In this document: positions 39,598 through 49,908 of the stretch, piece after piece
How the letters are laid out: each line of letters begins with the position of its first letter
How positions within the stretch are numbered: position 1 is the first letter of the stretch
Origin: Arthrobacter sp. B0490
GTDB lineage: Bacteria > Actinomycetota > Actinomycetes > Actinomycetales > Micrococcaceae
Assembly (NCBI RefSeq): GCF_002929355.1
Contig: NZ_PJIR01000012.1
Span: 1 to 64,000, forward strand
DNA: 64,000 nt
Reading direction: 5' to 3'
The notes under the pieces: model-generated
The model's database searches: none
The model's input: the letters and a program-made list of their open reading frames with translations, nothing else
What the model was told of the DNA's origin: nothing
Translations under genes and position numbers: made by a program

Positions 39598-42272
39598 CGT
39601 TCCGCCACCGCGGTACGGATGGCGGACAGTGCCTCGGGGATGCGGGTGGCATCGGATCCGCCGCCCTGCGCGACGTCGTCCTTGCCTCCCCCGCCGCCTC
39701 CGAGGATCTTCGCAGCGGTCCGCACCAGCGCACCGGCCTTGACGCCGGCGCCGCGGGCGGCCTCGTTGGTCGCGACGAGCACGAGCGGACGGTCCTGCGA
39801 GACGGCCGTCGCGGCGACGACTGCCGCCTCCGATCCGAGCCGCCCGCGCAGATCGAGCACGAGCGTCCGCAGGTCGTCGGCGCCGCCGATCTCGCCGGCG
39901 TCGTGCGCGATGAGGCGCACGCCGTCGACGTCCACCGCGGTGTCGACGAGCGACCCGGCGGCGGCGGCGAGCTGTTCCTTGCGCAGCCGCTCGAGCTCAC
40001 GCTCTGCGGTCTTCAGCTTGGCAAGCGTCGCCGAGAGGCGTTCGGGGAGCTGCGCGGAGGGCACCTTCAGCATGTCGGAGAGTTCGGAGACCAGGGCGCG
40101 CTCGGCTGCGAGGTGCCGGAAGGCATCCAGGCCGACGAGGGCCTCGACGCGCCTGTTGCCCGACCCGACGGACTGCTCGCCGAGCAGCGTGAGGCTCCCG
40201 ATGAGCGACGTCGAGGCGACGTGCGTACCGCCGCAGAGTTCGCGGGAGAACTCGGCGTTCATCTCGACCACGCGCACCGTGTCCCCGTAGGCCTCGCCGA
40301 AGAGGGCGGTGGCCCCGAGCGCCTTCGCGTCGGCCAGGGGCATGATCTTCGTCTCGACCTCGTAGTTGTTGCGGATCGCGATGTTGGAGACCTCCTCGAT
40401 CTCCGAGCGGGCCGCGGCGCTGATGCCCTCGCCCCAGGCGAAGTCGAAGCGGAGGTAGCCGGCCTTGTTGAACGACCCGCGCTGCAGGGCTTCGGGGCCG
40501 AGGATCTCGTGGAGGGCGGCGTGCACGATGTGCGTGCCGGAGTGGGCCTGCTCCCCCGCGTGCCGGCGCTGGCGGTCGACGGCGGCGGTCACGCGCGCGC
40601 CCTGCGCCACCTCGCCCTCGCGGACGACGGCGCGGTGGACGCTGAGGCCCTTGACCGGCCGCTGGACGTCGAGGACCTCGACGACGAAGCCGTCGCCCGT
40701 GATCAGCCCGACGTCGGCCGCCTGGCCGCCCGCCTCGGCGTAGAACGGGGTCCGGTCGAGGACGAGTTCGATCTCGTCGCCCTGGAGGGCGCTCGGGATC
40801 GACTGCCCCTTGGTCAGCAGGCCGATGATCATGGCCTCGGAGGTGAGCTCGTCGTAGCCGGTGAAGACCGTCTGCCCGCGACCGAGCAATTCGGTGAACG
40901 CGGAGAGGTCGGCGTGGCCTGCCTTCTTGCCGCGGGCGTCGGCCTGGGCGCGCTGACGCTGCTCCAGCATGAGGGAGCGGAACCCCTCGGCGTCGACGGC
41001 GAGGCCCGCCTCCTCCGCCATCTCGAGGGTGAGGTCGATCGGGAAACCGTAGGTGTCGTGCAGGGCGAAGGCATCCTGTCCGGAGAGGGGACGCTCCTCG
41101 GCCAGGGACTCGCGGACCGCTTCCTCGAGCCGCGCGGTGCCCGAGGCGATGGTGCGCAGGAACGCCTTCTCCTCGGCGTAGGCGATGCGGCTGATCCGCT
41201 CGAAGTCCTGCTCGACCTCGGGGTAGACACCCTTCATGGCGTCGCGCGACGCCGGGAGGAGGTCCGGGAGGCACGCCTTCTCCACGCCGAGGAGCCGCAT
41301 CGCGCGGACGGCCCGGCGGATGAGCCGTCGCAGCACGTAGCCGCGGCCCTCGTTGGACGGCGTCACGCCGTCGGCGATGAGCATCAGCGAGGAGCGGATG
41401 TGGTCGGCGACGACCCGCATGCGGACGTCGTCGGTGTGGTGCGGGTCGTCCGGGGACTCGGCGCTGGTGTACGTCCTCCCGCTGAGCTCCGCGGCCCGAT
41501 CCAGCACGGGACGCACCTGGTCCGTCTCGTACATGTTCTCGACGCCCTGCAGGATCATCGCGAGGCGCTCGAGGCCGAGGCCGGTGTCGATGTTCTTCTT
41601 CGGGAGCTCGCCGAGGATGTCGAAGGCGTCCTTGCCGGTACCTTCCCCACGCTGGTACTGCATGAAGACGAGGTTCCAGATCTCCACGTACCGGGTGTCG
41701 TCCGCCTCGGGGCCGCCGTCGACACCGTACGCGGGACCGCGGTCGTAGAAGATCTCGGAGCAGGGACCGGCGGGACCGGGCTGGCCGGTGGACCAGTAGT
41801 TGTCCTTCTTGCCCATCTTCTGGATGCGCTCCGCAGGGACACCGATGGTGTCCCGCCAGATCTCCAGCGCCTCCTCGTCCTCGTGGTAGACGGTGATCCA
41901 GAGCCGCTCCGCGGGCAGGCCGAACCCGCCGTCCGCCACCTCGCTGGTCAGCAGGGTCCAGGCGAGGCGGATCGCCTCGGCCTTGAAGTAGTCGCCGAAG
42001 GAGAAGTTGCCGCACATCTGGAAGAACGTGCCGTGCCGGGCGGTCTTGCCGACCTCCTCGATGTCACCCGTGCGGATGCACTTCTGGACGCTCGTCGCCC
42101 GGGCGTAGGGGGCGACCTCGCGTGCGGTCAGGTACGGGATGAAAGGCACCATCCCGGCGACGGTGAACAGCAGCGACGGGTCGGAGGAGATGAGCGACGC
42201 CGAGGGCACGACCGTGTGCCCGTTCTTCTCGAAGTAGCTCAGCCAGCGGCTGGCGATCTCGTGGGACTTCAT
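39594..42272 (-). CDS. alaS: Alanine--tRNA ligase
   Basis: 892-residue class II synthetase. Motifs: the N-terminal RWLSYFEKNGHTVVPSASL, ARHGTFFQMCGNFSFGDYFK, and the glycine-rich motif around NEGRGYVLRRLIRRAVR. The editing domain zinc site is HSGTHIVHAAL with ELCGGTHVAS, and a C-Ala/DHHA1 domain ends with a GGGGGGKDD run. Length is normal. It is transcribed toward ruvX, whose start overlaps its stop. A hairpin separates it from the small protein genes before it, so it may start a new transcript. Confidence 0.97.
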   Translation of the reverse strand: MKSHEIASRWLSYFEKNGHTVVPSASLISSDPSLLFTVAGMVPFIPYLTAREVAPYARATSVQKCIRTGDIEEVGKTARHGTFFQMCGNFSFGDYFKAEAIRLAWTLLTSEVADGGFGLPAERLWITVYHEDEEALEIWRDTIGVPAERIQKMGKKDNYWSTGQPGPAGPCSEIFYDRGPAYGVDGGPEADDTRYVEIWNLVFMQYQRGEGTGKDAFDILGELPKKNIDTGLGLERLAMILQGVENMYETDQVRPVLDRAAELSGRTYTSAESPDDPHHTDDVRMRVVADHIRSSLMLIADGVTPSNEGRGYVLRRLIRRAVRAMRLLGVEKACLPDLLPASRDAMKGVYPEVEQDFERISRIAYAEEKAFLRTIASGTARLEEAVRESLAEERPLSGQDAFALHDTYGFPIDLTLEMAEEAGLAVDAEGFRSLMLEQRQRAQADARGKKAGHADLSAFTELLGRGQTVFTGYDELTSEAMIIGLLTKGQSIPSALQGDEIELVLDRTPFYAEAGGQAADVGLITGDGFVVEVLDVQRPVKGLSVHRAVVREGEVAQGARVTAAVDRQRRHAGEQAHSGTHIVHAALHEILGPEALQRGSFNKAGYLRFDFAWGEGISAAARSEIEEVSNIAIRNNYEVETKIMPLADAKALGATALFGEAYGDTVRVVEMNAEFSRELCGGTHVASTSLIGSLTLLGEQSVGSGNRRVEALVGLDAFRHLAAERALVSELSDMLKVPSAQLPERLSATLAKLKTAERELERLRKEQLAAAAGSLVDTAVDVDGVRLIAHDAGEIGGADDLRTLVLDLRGRLGSEAAVVAATAVSQDRPLVLVATNEAARGAGVKAGALVRTAAKILGGGGGGKDDVAQGGGSDATRIPEALSAIRTAVAER

Positions 42273-42411
42273 GGGGCGATCCTTCGGTGGGGGGCGGGGC
42301 GCGGGCGGCGCGGGCCGGGCGCGGACGGCGCCGGCGGGAACGGCCGGGCGCGCGGAGGACCGGGGCGGTCCTCGGGGCAGGCCGCGCGGGACGACGGCGA
42401 CTGCACGGCGT

Positions 42412-42441
42412 CCGTTCCGGCGCCTCGAAGCGCCGGAACGG
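42412..42441 (-). terminator. Terminator upstream of alaS
   Basis: Perfect 12-bp arms at 42412-42423 and 42430-42441 flank a 6-base loop. It begins 10 bases after the stop of the small membrane-anchored protein gene at 42452 and lies before alaS, so it probably ends the rpsD-side transcript. Confidence 0.7.
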
Positions 42442-42451
42442 TCGGGGAGGC

Positions 42452-42730
42452 CTAGCGGAGCGAGCGGCGGGGCGCGGGGACGGCGTCGCTCGCCTCCGCG
42501 GCGGCGGGAGCGGCGGGGGGCTCGACACCGAGCGCCGCGCGGAGGTCGTTCTCGCGCTCCGACATGGCGGACCGCAGCGCGTCGGCGAAATCGGCGATGC
42601 TGTCGCTGATCTGGCCGACGGCACGGTTGAGGCCCTCCGGGCCGAGGTTGGACTTCGCCTTGGACACCTTGCGCACGGCGACGACGCCGATCGTGACGCC
42701 GGCTGCAAGCCAGAACACTCTTCTGATCAT
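42452..42730 (-). CDS. Small membrane-anchored hypothetical protein
   Basis: 92-residue protein starting MIRRVFWLAAGVTIGVVAVRKVSKAK, a single short membrane anchor, followed by an amphipathic helix with NRAVGQISDSIADFADALRSAMSERENDLRAAL and a Pro/Ala-rich tail. The ORF could begin at 42814, but the region before this ATG is Arg/Ala/Pro noise. This kind of protein, next to a DUF948 gene and alaS, is common in Micrococcaceae; its role is unknown. Confidence 0.75.
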   Translation of the reverse strand: MIRRVFWLAAGVTIGVVAVRKVSKAKSNLGPEGLNRAVGQISDSIADFADALRSAMSERENDLRAALGVEPPAAPAAAEASDAVPAPRRSLR

Positions 42731-42752
42731 CGTTCTCTCCGGTTCGTTGGGG

Positions 42753-43127
42753 CTAGCGGCTGCGGCGGCGACGCGCGGGGGACGTACGGCCGGCGAGGGC
42801 CGTGCGGACGCCATACGAGAACGCGGACACCTTGATGAGCGGGGCGCCGATCGTCGCGGCGACCAGCGATGACAGGGCGGAGATGTTGGCCGAGGCGTCC
42901 GACACGTTCGAGGTGATGCCGTCGACGGTCTTCAGCTGCTGGTGCGTGGTGCTCACGGTGCTCGTGACCTCCCCGATCAGCGGCGTGGTCTCGTCGGTGA
43001 CGGTGCGGATGGCCTTGCGCAGCTCGTCGAACACGCGGCCGAGCTTCCAGATCGGCACGGCCAGCAGCAGGACCAGGACGGCGAACACGCCAGCAGCTAT
43101 CAGGCCGGCAATATCTCCACCTGACAT
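42753..43127 (-). CDS. DUF948 domain-containing protein
   Basis: 124-residue protein: one N-terminal membrane helix (IAGLIAAGVFAVLVLLLAVPIW) followed by a long coiled-coil-like region rich in Thr/Ser/Val (DETTPLIGEVTSTVSTTHQQLKTV), the hallmark of DUF948 proteins. Its C-terminus is basic (SPARRRRSR). These are thought to be membrane-associated helper proteins in Gram-positives; no enzymatic activity is known. It precedes the small anchored protein gene by 22 bases and is probably co-transcribed with it. Confidence 0.85.
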   Translation of the reverse strand: MSGGDIAGLIAAGVFAVLVLLLAVPIWKLGRVFDELRKAIRTVTDETTPLIGEVTSTVSTTHQQLKTVDGITSNVSDASANISALSSLVAATIGAPLIKVSAFSYGVRTALAGRTSPARRRRSR

Positions 43128-43200
43128 GGGCGGTCTCCTTTACGCAGGGGCCGCCCCGGGGGGCGGCATCAGAATTGTTGCTCTTCGTACCTTACAGAAC

Positions 43201-43232
43201 GAAGAGCCCGTGGCGGGTGCCACGGGCTCTTC
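43201..43232 (-). terminator. Terminator downstream of rpsD
   Basis: A perfect 14-bp inverted repeat (arms 43201-43214 and 43219-43232) with a GGGT loop lies 48 bases after the rpsD stop on the minus strand. The strong GC-rich stem fits an actinobacterial intrinsic terminator, though the following T-tract is poor. Confidence 0.75.
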
Positions 43233-43280
43233 GCGCATGCGTCTCACTGCGCCGGCGGACTGCTCCGCCGGCCGGGGGGA

Positions 43281-43907
43281 CTAGCGTGCGTAGTACTCGA
43301 CGACGAGCTGCTCTTCGCAGGTCACCGGGACCTCGGAACGCTTCGGGCGGCGCACGAGGCGCGCCTGGAGCTTGTCGAGCTGCACGTCCAGGTAACCGGG
43401 GACGGCGGGGAGAACGTCGCGGTGCGCACCTGCGGCAGCAACCTGCAGGGGGACCATGGTCTCGCTGCGGCTGTGGACGTGGATGAGCTGGCCCTCGGCC
43501 ACCCGGAACGACGGACGATCCACGCGGGCGCCGTCGACCATGATGTGACGGTGCACGATGAGCTGGCGGGCCTGGGCGCTCGTGCGGGCGAAACCGGCAC
43601 GGAGCACGAGGGCGTCGAGGCGCATCTCGAGCAGTTCGATGAGGTTCTCACCGGTCAGGCCTGCGGTGCGGCGGGCTTCCTCGAAGACACGGGCCATCTG
43701 TGCCTCGCGGATGTTGTACTGGGCGCGCAGACGCTGCTTTTCGCGCAGGCGTACGGCGTAGTCGCTGTCCTGCTTGCGACGCGCACGGCCGTGCTGGCCC
43801 GGCGCGTACGGCCGACGCTCGAGGTACTTCTCGGCCTTCGGGGTCAGGGCGATGCCGAGGGCTCGCGAGATGCGGACCTTCCGGCGGGCACGTGTGTTGT
43901 TAGCCAC
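43281..43907 (-). CDS. rpsD: Ribosomal protein S4
   Basis: 208-residue small-subunit protein that binds 16S rRNA first in assembly. It starts with NNTRARRKVRISRALGI and contains the S4 domain with RLDALVLRAGFARTSAQARQLIVHRHIMVDGARVDRPSFRV. Length is typical. Standing alone rather than in the alpha operon is normal in Micrococcaceae. A hairpin follows its stop. Confidence 0.97.
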   Translation of the reverse strand: MANNTRARRKVRISRALGIALTPKAEKYLERRPYAPGQHGRARRKQDSDYAVRLREKQRLRAQYNIREAQMARVFEEARRTAGLTGENLIELLEMRLDALVLRAGFARTSAQARQLIVHRHIMVDGARVDRPSFRVAEGQLIHVHSRSETMVPLQVAAAGAHRDVLPAVPGYLDVQLDKLQARLVRRPKRSEVPVTCEEQLVVEYYAR

Positions 43908-44205
43908 GTTTACCTTTCGATGTTTTCTGCGGCGAAGAAGCGGACTCGCGCCACGGGGGCGTCCGCACTTCCTTGTGTCGCTGGCCTCCTCTTGCGGAGA
44001 GCCGGGATTGGCCGCGTCCCGGTACTACAGTCCGCCGCGACCCTGGCCATCGGTCCGCGCGACGCCGCAGGAGACCTGCTGCGGAACACGGGACGACGGC
44101 TGGTACACGACGACTTGCCAGTCAGCGACCAATATTAGCAGTCGCCCGGCCGCGCGGCCGAATCGGCCGGGACGCTCGGCCCGCGGCCCGCCTCGCAGGG
44201 GTCCG
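43908..44205. other. Upstream region of rpsD, possible leader
   Basis: These 298 bases separate the rpsD start from the rarA stop (both on minus). On the minus strand a TAATAT at about 44131-44136 could be a -10 element, which would give a ~220-base leader. A small inverted repeat GCGGAC/GTCCGC lies close to the rpsD start. A leader that senses free S4 is possible, but I cannot fit a known motif. Confidence 0.4.
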
Positions 44206-45732
44206 CTACTTCCCACGGATGATCCTGCGCAGCCGCGCGAGGCGGGCCGAGATGTCCCGTTCCGTGCCCCGGTCCGAGGGCTGGTAGTAGTCGCGCCCCA
44301 CGAGGTCGTCGGGGGCGTACTGCTGCAGGGCGATCCCGTGCGGTTCGTCGTGCGAGTAGACGTACCCCTTCCCGTGGCCGAGCTGCGATGCGCCGGGATA
44401 GTGAGCGTCCCGCAGGTGCGGGGGGATCCCCTGGCCGCGGCCGGCGCGCACGTCCGCGATGGCTGCGTTGATGCCGAGGTAGGCGGCGTTGGACTTCGGC
44501 GCGGTGGCGATGTGCACCACCGCCTCGGCGAGGATGATGCGCGCTTCCGGCATGCCGACGAGCTGCACCGCCTGGGCGGCCGCGACGGCGGTCTGCAGCG
44601 CCGTCGGATCGGCCATGCCCACGTCCTCCGCGGCGGAGATCATCAGCCGCCGTGCGATGAACCGCGGATCCTCGCCCGCCTCGAGCATCCGGGCGACGTA
44701 GTGCAGCGCCGCGTCCACGTCCGATCCGCGCAGCGACTTGATGAACGCGCTCGCCACGTCGTAGTGCTGGTCCCCCGCGCGGTCGTAGCGCAGCGCGGCG
44801 ACGTCCACCGCCTTCTCGGCGTGGTCGAGGGTCACCAGCACGGGCAGCGCCTCCCGGGCCTCGCCGTCCTCCTCCTGGTCCCCGTCGTCCCCGTCGTCCC
44901 CGCCGTCGTCCCCGTCACGTCCCGCGCCGCTGCCCTGCCCGCCCGCCCGGTCCTGCCCCGGGCCGGCTGCGTGCCCGTCGTGCGTGTCGCGCTCGGATCG
45001 GGCGACGCCGGCGGCCGCCTCCAGCGCGGTCAGGCCGCGCCGCGCGTCCCCGGCGGCGAGCCGCACGAGGTGCTCGAGCGCCTCCGGCGACATCTCCACC
45101 GTCCCGGCGAGGCCCCGCTCGTCGTCGACGGCGCGCTCGAGCAGGCCCCGGATGTCCGCCTCGTCGAGCGGCCGGAGGGTCTGCAGCAGGGAGCGTGACA
45201 GCAGCGGTGACACCACGGAGAACGACGGGTTCTCGGTGGTGGCCGCGATCAGCACGACCCACCCGTTCTCCACGCCCGGCAGCAGGGCGTCCTGCTGGGC
45301 CTTGTTGAAGCGGTGGATCTCGTCGAGGAACAGCACCGTGGTCTGCCGGTACAGGTCGCGCGAGGTGAGGGCCTCGTCCATGACGCGCCGCACGTCCTTG
45401 ACGCCCGCGGTGATGGCGGACAGTTCGACGAACGTCCGCCCCTGCCCCCGCGCGATGACGTGGGCGAGCGTGGTCTTGCCGGTTCCCGGCGGGCCCCACA
45501 GGATCACCGACGACGGCGCGGCATGCGCCCCGGGGTCGTGCTCGCCCGCAAGGGTCCGGAGCGGCGACCCCCGGCCCAGCAGGTGCTGCTGGCCGACCAC
45601 CTCGTCCAGGGAGCGCGGCCGCATGCGGACCGCGAGGGGGCTGCGCGGCCGACCGACGCCTGCGGCACGCGTGCCGCCGGCGGAGGCGTCCGCCTCGTCG
45701 TCGTCCGCGGCCGCGCTGAATAGATCATTCAC
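44206..45732 (-). CDS. rarA: RarA/MgsA-type AAA+ replication-associated protein
   Basis: 508-residue clamp-loader-like ATPase acting at stalled replication forks. Walker A is [11 protein letters not shown] (about residue 80), Walker B is [15 protein letters not shown], and sensor-type TTENPSF follows; the RarA-specific tail starts at [21 protein letters not shown] and [18 protein letters not shown] ends it. A roughly 45-residue Gly/Asp-rich acidic insertion sits between the lid and tetramerisation domains (DNA 44870-44990). GTG 45732 begins NDLFSAA; the longer ORF reaches 46206 but the extra sequence overlaps the divergent gene. Confidence 0.93.
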   Translation of the reverse strand: MNDLFSAAADDDEADASAGGTRAAGVGRPRSPLAVRMRPRSLDEVVGQQHLLGRGSPLRTLAGEHDPGAHAAPSSVILWGPPGTGKTTLAHVIARGQGRTFVELSAITAGVKDVRRVMDEALTSRDLYRQTTVLFLDEIHRFNKAQQDALLPGVENGWVVLIAATTENPSFSVVSPLLSRSLLQTLRPLDEADIRGLLERAVDDERGLAGTVEMSPEALEHLVRLAAGDARRGLTALEAAAGVARSERDTHDGHAAGPGQDRAGGQGSGAGRDGDDGGDDGDDGDQEEDGEAREALPVLVTLDHAEKAVDVAALRYDRAGDQHYDVASAFIKSLRGSDVDAALHYVARMLEAGEDPRFIARRLMISAAEDVGMADPTALQTAVAAAQAVQLVGMPEARIILAEAVVHIATAPKSNAAYLGINAAIADVRAGRGQGIPPHLRDAHYPGASQLGHGKGYVYSHDEPHGIALQQYAPDDLVGRDYYQPSDRGTERDISARLARLRRIIRGK

Positions 45733-45874
45733 AGCGTCAACGTTACTGTGGGCCACTGACGCGGCAGGCGCAGCGCGGGCCCGCCGTCCCCGGAGGCACC
45801 GCAGCTCCGCGAGAGGCCCGACCCGCCTCCCGACCGAACCGCGGCCGAACCCTTGACCGAACCGAAGGAGCGCC

Positions 45875-46537
45875 GTGTCCACGACCAGGTCCGTGCTCGT
45901 CGAGGCCCGCCGCCTCGACGGCTGGCTGAGGCGCTTCGGCGAACGCAACGGCGGGTATGCCGTGCAGCCGGCGGGACGCCCGGACGGCTCCCTCGAGGTC
46001 GTCGCCGAGAACGGCTGCCGGGCGGTCCTGACGCCACCCCTCCCCCAGGTTCGGCCCGCCTCGGCCGCCGACGGCAGCGACCCGGTCGCCTCCCTGCTGT
46101 CCGGGATCGACCCGACCGCTCCGGTGGGTCTGCTGCTCATCCGGCGGGGTGGGTATTCCGTGGGTGTGGCGCGTGACGGCGTGGTCCTGTCCTCGAAGAC
46201 CGGCACACGCTACGTCCAGGGCCGGACCGCCGCCGGTGGCTGGTCCCAGCAACGCTTCGCCCGCCGACGCGCGAACCAGGCGGACGCCCTCGTGGAGGAG
46301 ACGGCTGCACGGGCCGCCGCGATCTTCTCCGAGCACCGTCCGTCGTGCCTGCAGCTCGGGGGCGACAGTACCCTGGCGGCCGCTGCGCTGGGCGAACCGG
46401 TCCTCGCGGCCGTCGCACGACTCCCGCAGGTACCCTTCCTGACCGTGCCGGATCCGCGGTTCGCCGTCCTGAAGGAGGCTGCCGGATCGGCGCTCTCCCT
46501 TCGGATCACGGTGACCGATCCGCCCGACGCCCCCTGA
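45875..46537 (+). CDS. acVLRF1-type peptidyl-tRNA hydrolase / ribosome rescue factor
   Basis: 220-residue protein of the actinobacterial Vms1-like release factor-1 family, related to eukaryotic Vms1/ANKZF1, which cuts peptidyl-tRNA on stalled 60S subunits. The catalytic region is visible at residues ~108-135: [20 protein letters not shown], then FARRRANQ. The GGWSQQ segment stands in for the GGQ-like loop of eRF1. GTG 45875 follows GAAGGAG. The family assignment is from motif recognition, and activity on stalled ribosomes is inferred from it. It diverges from rarA. Confidence 0.85.
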   Translation: MSTTRSVLVEARRLDGWLRRFGERNGGYAVQPAGRPDGSLEVVAENGCRAVLTPPLPQVRPASAADGSDPVASLLSGIDPTAPVGLLLIRRGGYSVGVARDGVVLSSKTGTRYVQGRTAAGGWSQQRFARRRANQADALVEETAARAAAIFSEHRPSCLQLGGDSTLAAAALGEPVLAAVARLPQVPFLTVPDPRFAVLKEAAGSALSLRITVTDPPDAP

Positions 46538-46611
46538 ACCGGCGAGTCCTCCGAGGTCGGGGCCGCGCGGCTCTCCCTCGGGCGTCCGCCGCGTGGCCGG
46601 GCAGGGCCGGC

Positions 46612-47274
46612 TCAGGCAGGCCTGGACGCGGCGGCCCGCAGGGCCGAGATGGCCGCGTCGGCGTCGTCGGCGCCGTAGACGGAGGAGCCCGCCACGAAGA
46701 CCGTCGCCCCCGCATCGGCGGCGCGGAGGATGGTGTCCTCGGTGATCCCACCGTCCACCTGGATCACGAGCGGAAGACCCGCCCCACGGATGGCTTCAGC
46801 GGCGCGGCGGATCTTCGGCAGCGTGACGTCCAGGAAGGACTGTCCGCCGAAGCCCGGCTCGACGGTCATGACGAGCAGCATGTCCAGCTCTCCGAGCAGG
46901 TCGAGGTACGGCTCGACCGGCGTGGCCGGCCGGAGCGCCATGCCGGCCCTCGCTCCCGCATCCCGGAGTTCGCGCGCCAGCTTGACGGGCGCCGCCGCCG
47001 CTTCGGCATGGAAGGTGACGGACGCCGCCCCCGCCTCGGCGTACTGCGGTGCCCAGCGGTCGGCGTCCTCGATCATGAGGTGCACGTCGAGCGGCAGCGG
47101 GCTGACCTCCTGGATGCGCCGGACCACGGGCAGGCCGAGGGTCAGGTTCGGCACGAAGTGGTTGTCCATCACGTCCACGTGCACCGCGTCCGCGGAGCCG
47201 ATCCGCTGCAGCTCCGACTGCAGGTTGACGAAGTCCGCCGAGAGGATGCTCGGGTGGATGTGGAGGTGGGTCAC
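46612..47274 (-). CDS. rpe: Ribulose-phosphate 3-epimerase
   Basis: 220-residue TIM-barrel enzyme of the pentose phosphate pathway. It shows [32 protein letters not shown] with metal-binding His/Asp, [27 protein letters not shown] and [10 protein letters not shown], all standard. GTG 47274 follows AAGGA six bases upstream; the ORF extends slightly further. It closes the def-fmt-rsmB-rpe run, an order also seen in mycobacteria. Confidence 0.96.
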   Translation of the reverse strand: MTHLHIHPSILSADFVNLQSELQRIGSADAVHVDVMDNHFVPNLTLGLPVVRRIQEVSPLPLDVHLMIEDADRWAPQYAEAGAASVTFHAEAAAAPVKLARELRDAGARAGMALRPATPVEPYLDLLGELDMLLVMTVEPGFGGQSFLDVTLPKIRRAAEAIRGAGLPLVIQVDGGITEDTILRAADAGATVFVAGSSVYGADDADAAISALRAAASRPA

Positions 47275-47332
47275 GGCTGTTCCTTTCGTTGCGCGCACGG
47301 TCGGCGCCTTCGGGTCGACGTCGGGCGCCCGC

Positions 47333-48934
47333 TCATGCCGCGGGCGTCCTGCGGATGAGCGCGAGGTACATGGCGTCCGTGCCGTGCACGTGCGGCCACA
47401 GCTGCGCGCTCGGGCCGTGCCCGGCGCCGAGTGGTCCGCCGATGCTCACGGCGTCGAGTGCCGCGCCTGCGTCGAGGCGCTCGAACCCGGCGCGCTTCCG
47501 CAGGCAGTCCTCGACGACGGCTTCGGTCTCGGCGTGGTGCGGCGAGCACGTCACGTACGCGACCACACCACCGGGTGCGACGGTGTCGAGGGCGGAGGCC
47601 AGGAGCTCCCGCTGGAGCGGGGCGAGGCTCACCAGGTCGGCGGGCTTGCGGCGCCACCGGGATTCCGGCCGGCGACGCAGCGCACCGAGTCCGGTGCAGG
47701 GGGCGTCGACGAGCACGCGGTCGTAGTGCTCGGGCTGTTCCCGTCCGAGGTCGCGGCCGTCCCCGACCCGCACGGTCCAGGACTCCTCCGGCAGGGGGCG
47801 CAGCGCCTGCCGGACCAGCTGGGCCCGGTGCGGCACCGGCTCGTTGGCCGTCAGGTGGACGCCGGTGTCCTGGCCGAGTGCCGCCAGCAGGGCGGTCTTG
47901 CCGCCGGGGCCGGCGCACAGGTCGAGCCACTGCTCGGGTCCGCCGCTCTGCCGGTCCTCGAGCGGGACGGCGGCGAGAGCGCGGGCCACGAGCTGGGAGC
48001 CCGAGTCCTGGACGCGGATGGTGCCGGTCGAGATACCGGGGAGGCGGCTGACGTCGCCGCCGGAGTAGTAGGCCGAGCCGGGGGCGAGGCGCCCCGGTTC
48101 GGCTCCTTCGCGGAGGGCGTCGTCGAGCGTGGCGAGTCCCGGCAGGGCCACGAGGTGCACCACGGGCGCGGCGTTGTCCGCGGCGAGCAGCGCGCCGATC
48201 TCGGCGGCGTCGCGGCCGTGCGCCACGAGGGCCTGCCGCAGGGCGCGCACGATCCACTCCGGGTGACTGTGGGTCAGGGCCGCGATCGCGGTCGCGTCCG
48301 TCATGCCGTCGACGAGTCCGGCGACCCAGCCGTCGAGGTCGTGCGCCGTCACCTTGCGGAGCACGGCGTTCACGAGCGACGACGGGCCGGCGCCGATCAC
48401 CGCACGCACGAGCCCCACCGTCTGGTCGAGGGCCGCGTGGGCAGGGACGCGCATGGCGAGTAGCTGGTGGACGCCGATCCGCAGCGCGTCCAGCACCGCC
48501 GGATCCAGCTGGTCCAGGGGCCGGTCGACGCATCGGGCGAGGACGGCGTCGTAGGTCCCCTGGCCGCGCAGCGCACCGTAGGTCAGTTCGGTGGCGAAGC
48601 CGGCATCGCGCCGGTCCAGCCGGTGCCTGCGGATGGCGGCCGGCAGGACCAGGTTCGCGTACGCGTCCTCGGCGGCCACCGCACGCAGGACCTCGAAGGC
48701 CACGAGGCGGGCGGGGTCTGCGCGGCGCGTGCGCTGGGCCGGCGCAGCCTGTGAGTACTGGCGCTCCCCACCGCGGTTCCGCTCACGGCCCTGGTCGTCG
48801 CGGCGGCGGTTGCCTCCGCCGCCGCCGCTCTTGCCCGTTCCGCCGGTACTGCGCGATGAGCCGGGTCCCCGGCCGCTCCCGGCGCCCCCGGATCCCCTGT
48901 TGGACGACCTGTCCGATCCGCCGTCAGCACTCAC
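47333..48934 (-). CDS. rsmB: 16S rRNA (cytosine-5) methyltransferase RsmB/Fmu
   Basis: 533-residue RNA methyltransferase. The first ~70 residues are a Gly/Ser/Arg-rich unstructured lead. A NusB-like RNA-binding domain follows ([41 protein letters not shown]). The SAM domain has [18 protein letters not shown] (motif I, about 330), [19 protein letters not shown] (motif IV Cys) and [17 protein letters not shown] (catalytic Cys). Start overlaps the fmt stop by four bases. The target is usually C967 of 16S rRNA. Confidence 0.94.
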   Translation of the reverse strand: MSADGGSDRSSNRGSGGAGSGRGPGSSRSTGGTGKSGGGGGNRRRDDQGRERNRGGERQYSQAAPAQRTRRADPARLVAFEVLRAVAAEDAYANLVLPAAIRRHRLDRRDAGFATELTYGALRGQGTYDAVLARCVDRPLDQLDPAVLDALRIGVHQLLAMRVPAHAALDQTVGLVRAVIGAGPSSLVNAVLRKVTAHDLDGWVAGLVDGMTDATAIAALTHSHPEWIVRALRQALVAHGRDAAEIGALLAADNAAPVVHLVALPGLATLDDALREGAEPGRLAPGSAYYSGGDVSRLPGISTGTIRVQDSGSQLVARALAAVPLEDRQSGGPEQWLDLCAGPGGKTALLAALGQDTGVHLTANEPVPHRAQLVRQALRPLPEESWTVRVGDGRDLGREQPEHYDRVLVDAPCTGLGALRRRPESRWRRKPADLVSLAPLQRELLASALDTVAPGGVVAYVTCSPHHAETEAVVEDCLRKRAGFERLDAGAALDAVSIGGPLGAGHGPSAQLWPHVHGTDAMYLALIRRTPAA

Positions 48935-49908
48935 TCGAACACCAGCTCCCCGCGCGCTGCGGCGCCTCGTGCCCAGTCCAGGGCGTTCATCATCTTCTTG
49001 CCTGCGGGCTGCAGGGCGCCGAGAACCACGGCCTCGGTGCCCGTCCCGACGACGACCTGACGGCCCGCCACCCGCACCACCCCGGGCGCGGGCGGCGCCT
49101 GCGCGGATCGGCCGCCCGGCGCGTCCGCCTCCTGCGCGTCCGCGCCGGGCGCAGGAGGGACGGGCGCGGGAGTGACAGGGCCGAGCTTCACGCGCTGCCC
49201 GTCGAGGGTGGTCCAGGCGCCGGGTTCAGGGGTCACGGCGTTGACACGGCGACGCACGGCGACGGCGGGCTGCGTCCAGTCGATCCGGGCGTCGTCGATG
49301 GTGAGTTTCGGGGCGGAGCTCGGGTCCCCGGTCTGCGGCGTGGCCGTGATCCGGCCCGCCTGGATGCCCGACAGCGTCTGCACGAGGAGGACAGCGCCGC
49401 TGTGCGAGAGGCGTCCGAGGACCTCGCCGCTCGTCGCGGACGGCTCGAGGGTCTCGGTCATGACCCCGAAGACGGGGCCGGTGTCGAGCCCCTCCTCGAG
49501 GAGGAACGTGGTCGCGCCGGTGACGTCGTCGCCGGCGAGTACCGCGTGCTGCACGGGGGCGGCGCCGCGCCAGGCGGGGAGCACCGAGAAGTGGAGGTTG
49601 ACCCAGCCGTGCGCGGGGACGGCCAGCCCGGCCGGCGGGACGATGCCGCCGTAGGCGACGATGGCCGCCGCGTCGAGCCCGAGGGTGCCGAGGTGGTCGA
49701 TCAGGTCAGGCGTGAAGCGGTTGGCCTTGAGGACCGGCAGCCCGAGTTCACCGGCGGCCGTCGCGACCGGGCTCGGCGTCAGCACCTTCCGGCGTCCCAC
49801 GGGCGCGTCGACGCGGGTGAGGACGGCGGCGACGTCGAAGCCTGCATCCACGAGTGCCCTCAGCGACGGGACGGCGACCTCGGGCGTCCCCGCGAAGAGG
49901 ATCCTCAT
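48931..49908 (-). CDS. fmt: Methionyl-tRNA formyltransferase
   Basis: 325-residue enzyme that formylates initiator Met-tRNA. It starts MRILFAGTPEVAVPSLRAL and contains the catalytic NLHFSVLPAWRGAAPVQHAVLAGD, with GATTFLLEEGLDTGPVF. The C-terminal OB-type domain contains a Pro/Ala/Gly insertion around residue 265. It overlaps def (4 bases) and rsmB (4 bases). Confidence 0.96.
   Translation of the reverse strand: MRILFAGTPEVAVPSLRALVDAGFDVAAVLTRVDAPVGRRKVLTPSPVATAAGELGLPVLKANRFTPDLIDHLGTLGLDAAAIVAYGGIVPPAGLAVPAHGWVNLHFSVLPAWRGAAPVQHAVLAGDDVTGATTFLLEEGLDTGPVFGVMTETLEPSATSGEVLGRLSHSGAVLLVQTLSGIQAGRITATPQTGDPSSAPKLTIDDARIDWTQPAVAVRRRVNAVTPEPGAWTTLDGQRVKLGPVTPAPVPPAPGADAQEADAPGGRSAQAPPAPGVVRVAGRQVVVGTGTEAVVLGALQPAGKKMMNALDWARGAAARGELVFE

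Noticed and set aside
39903-42455. 850-residue plus-strand ORF antisense to alaS
   Set aside because: Antisense shadow of alaS; the composition is repetitive V/A/D/G and no known fold is visible.
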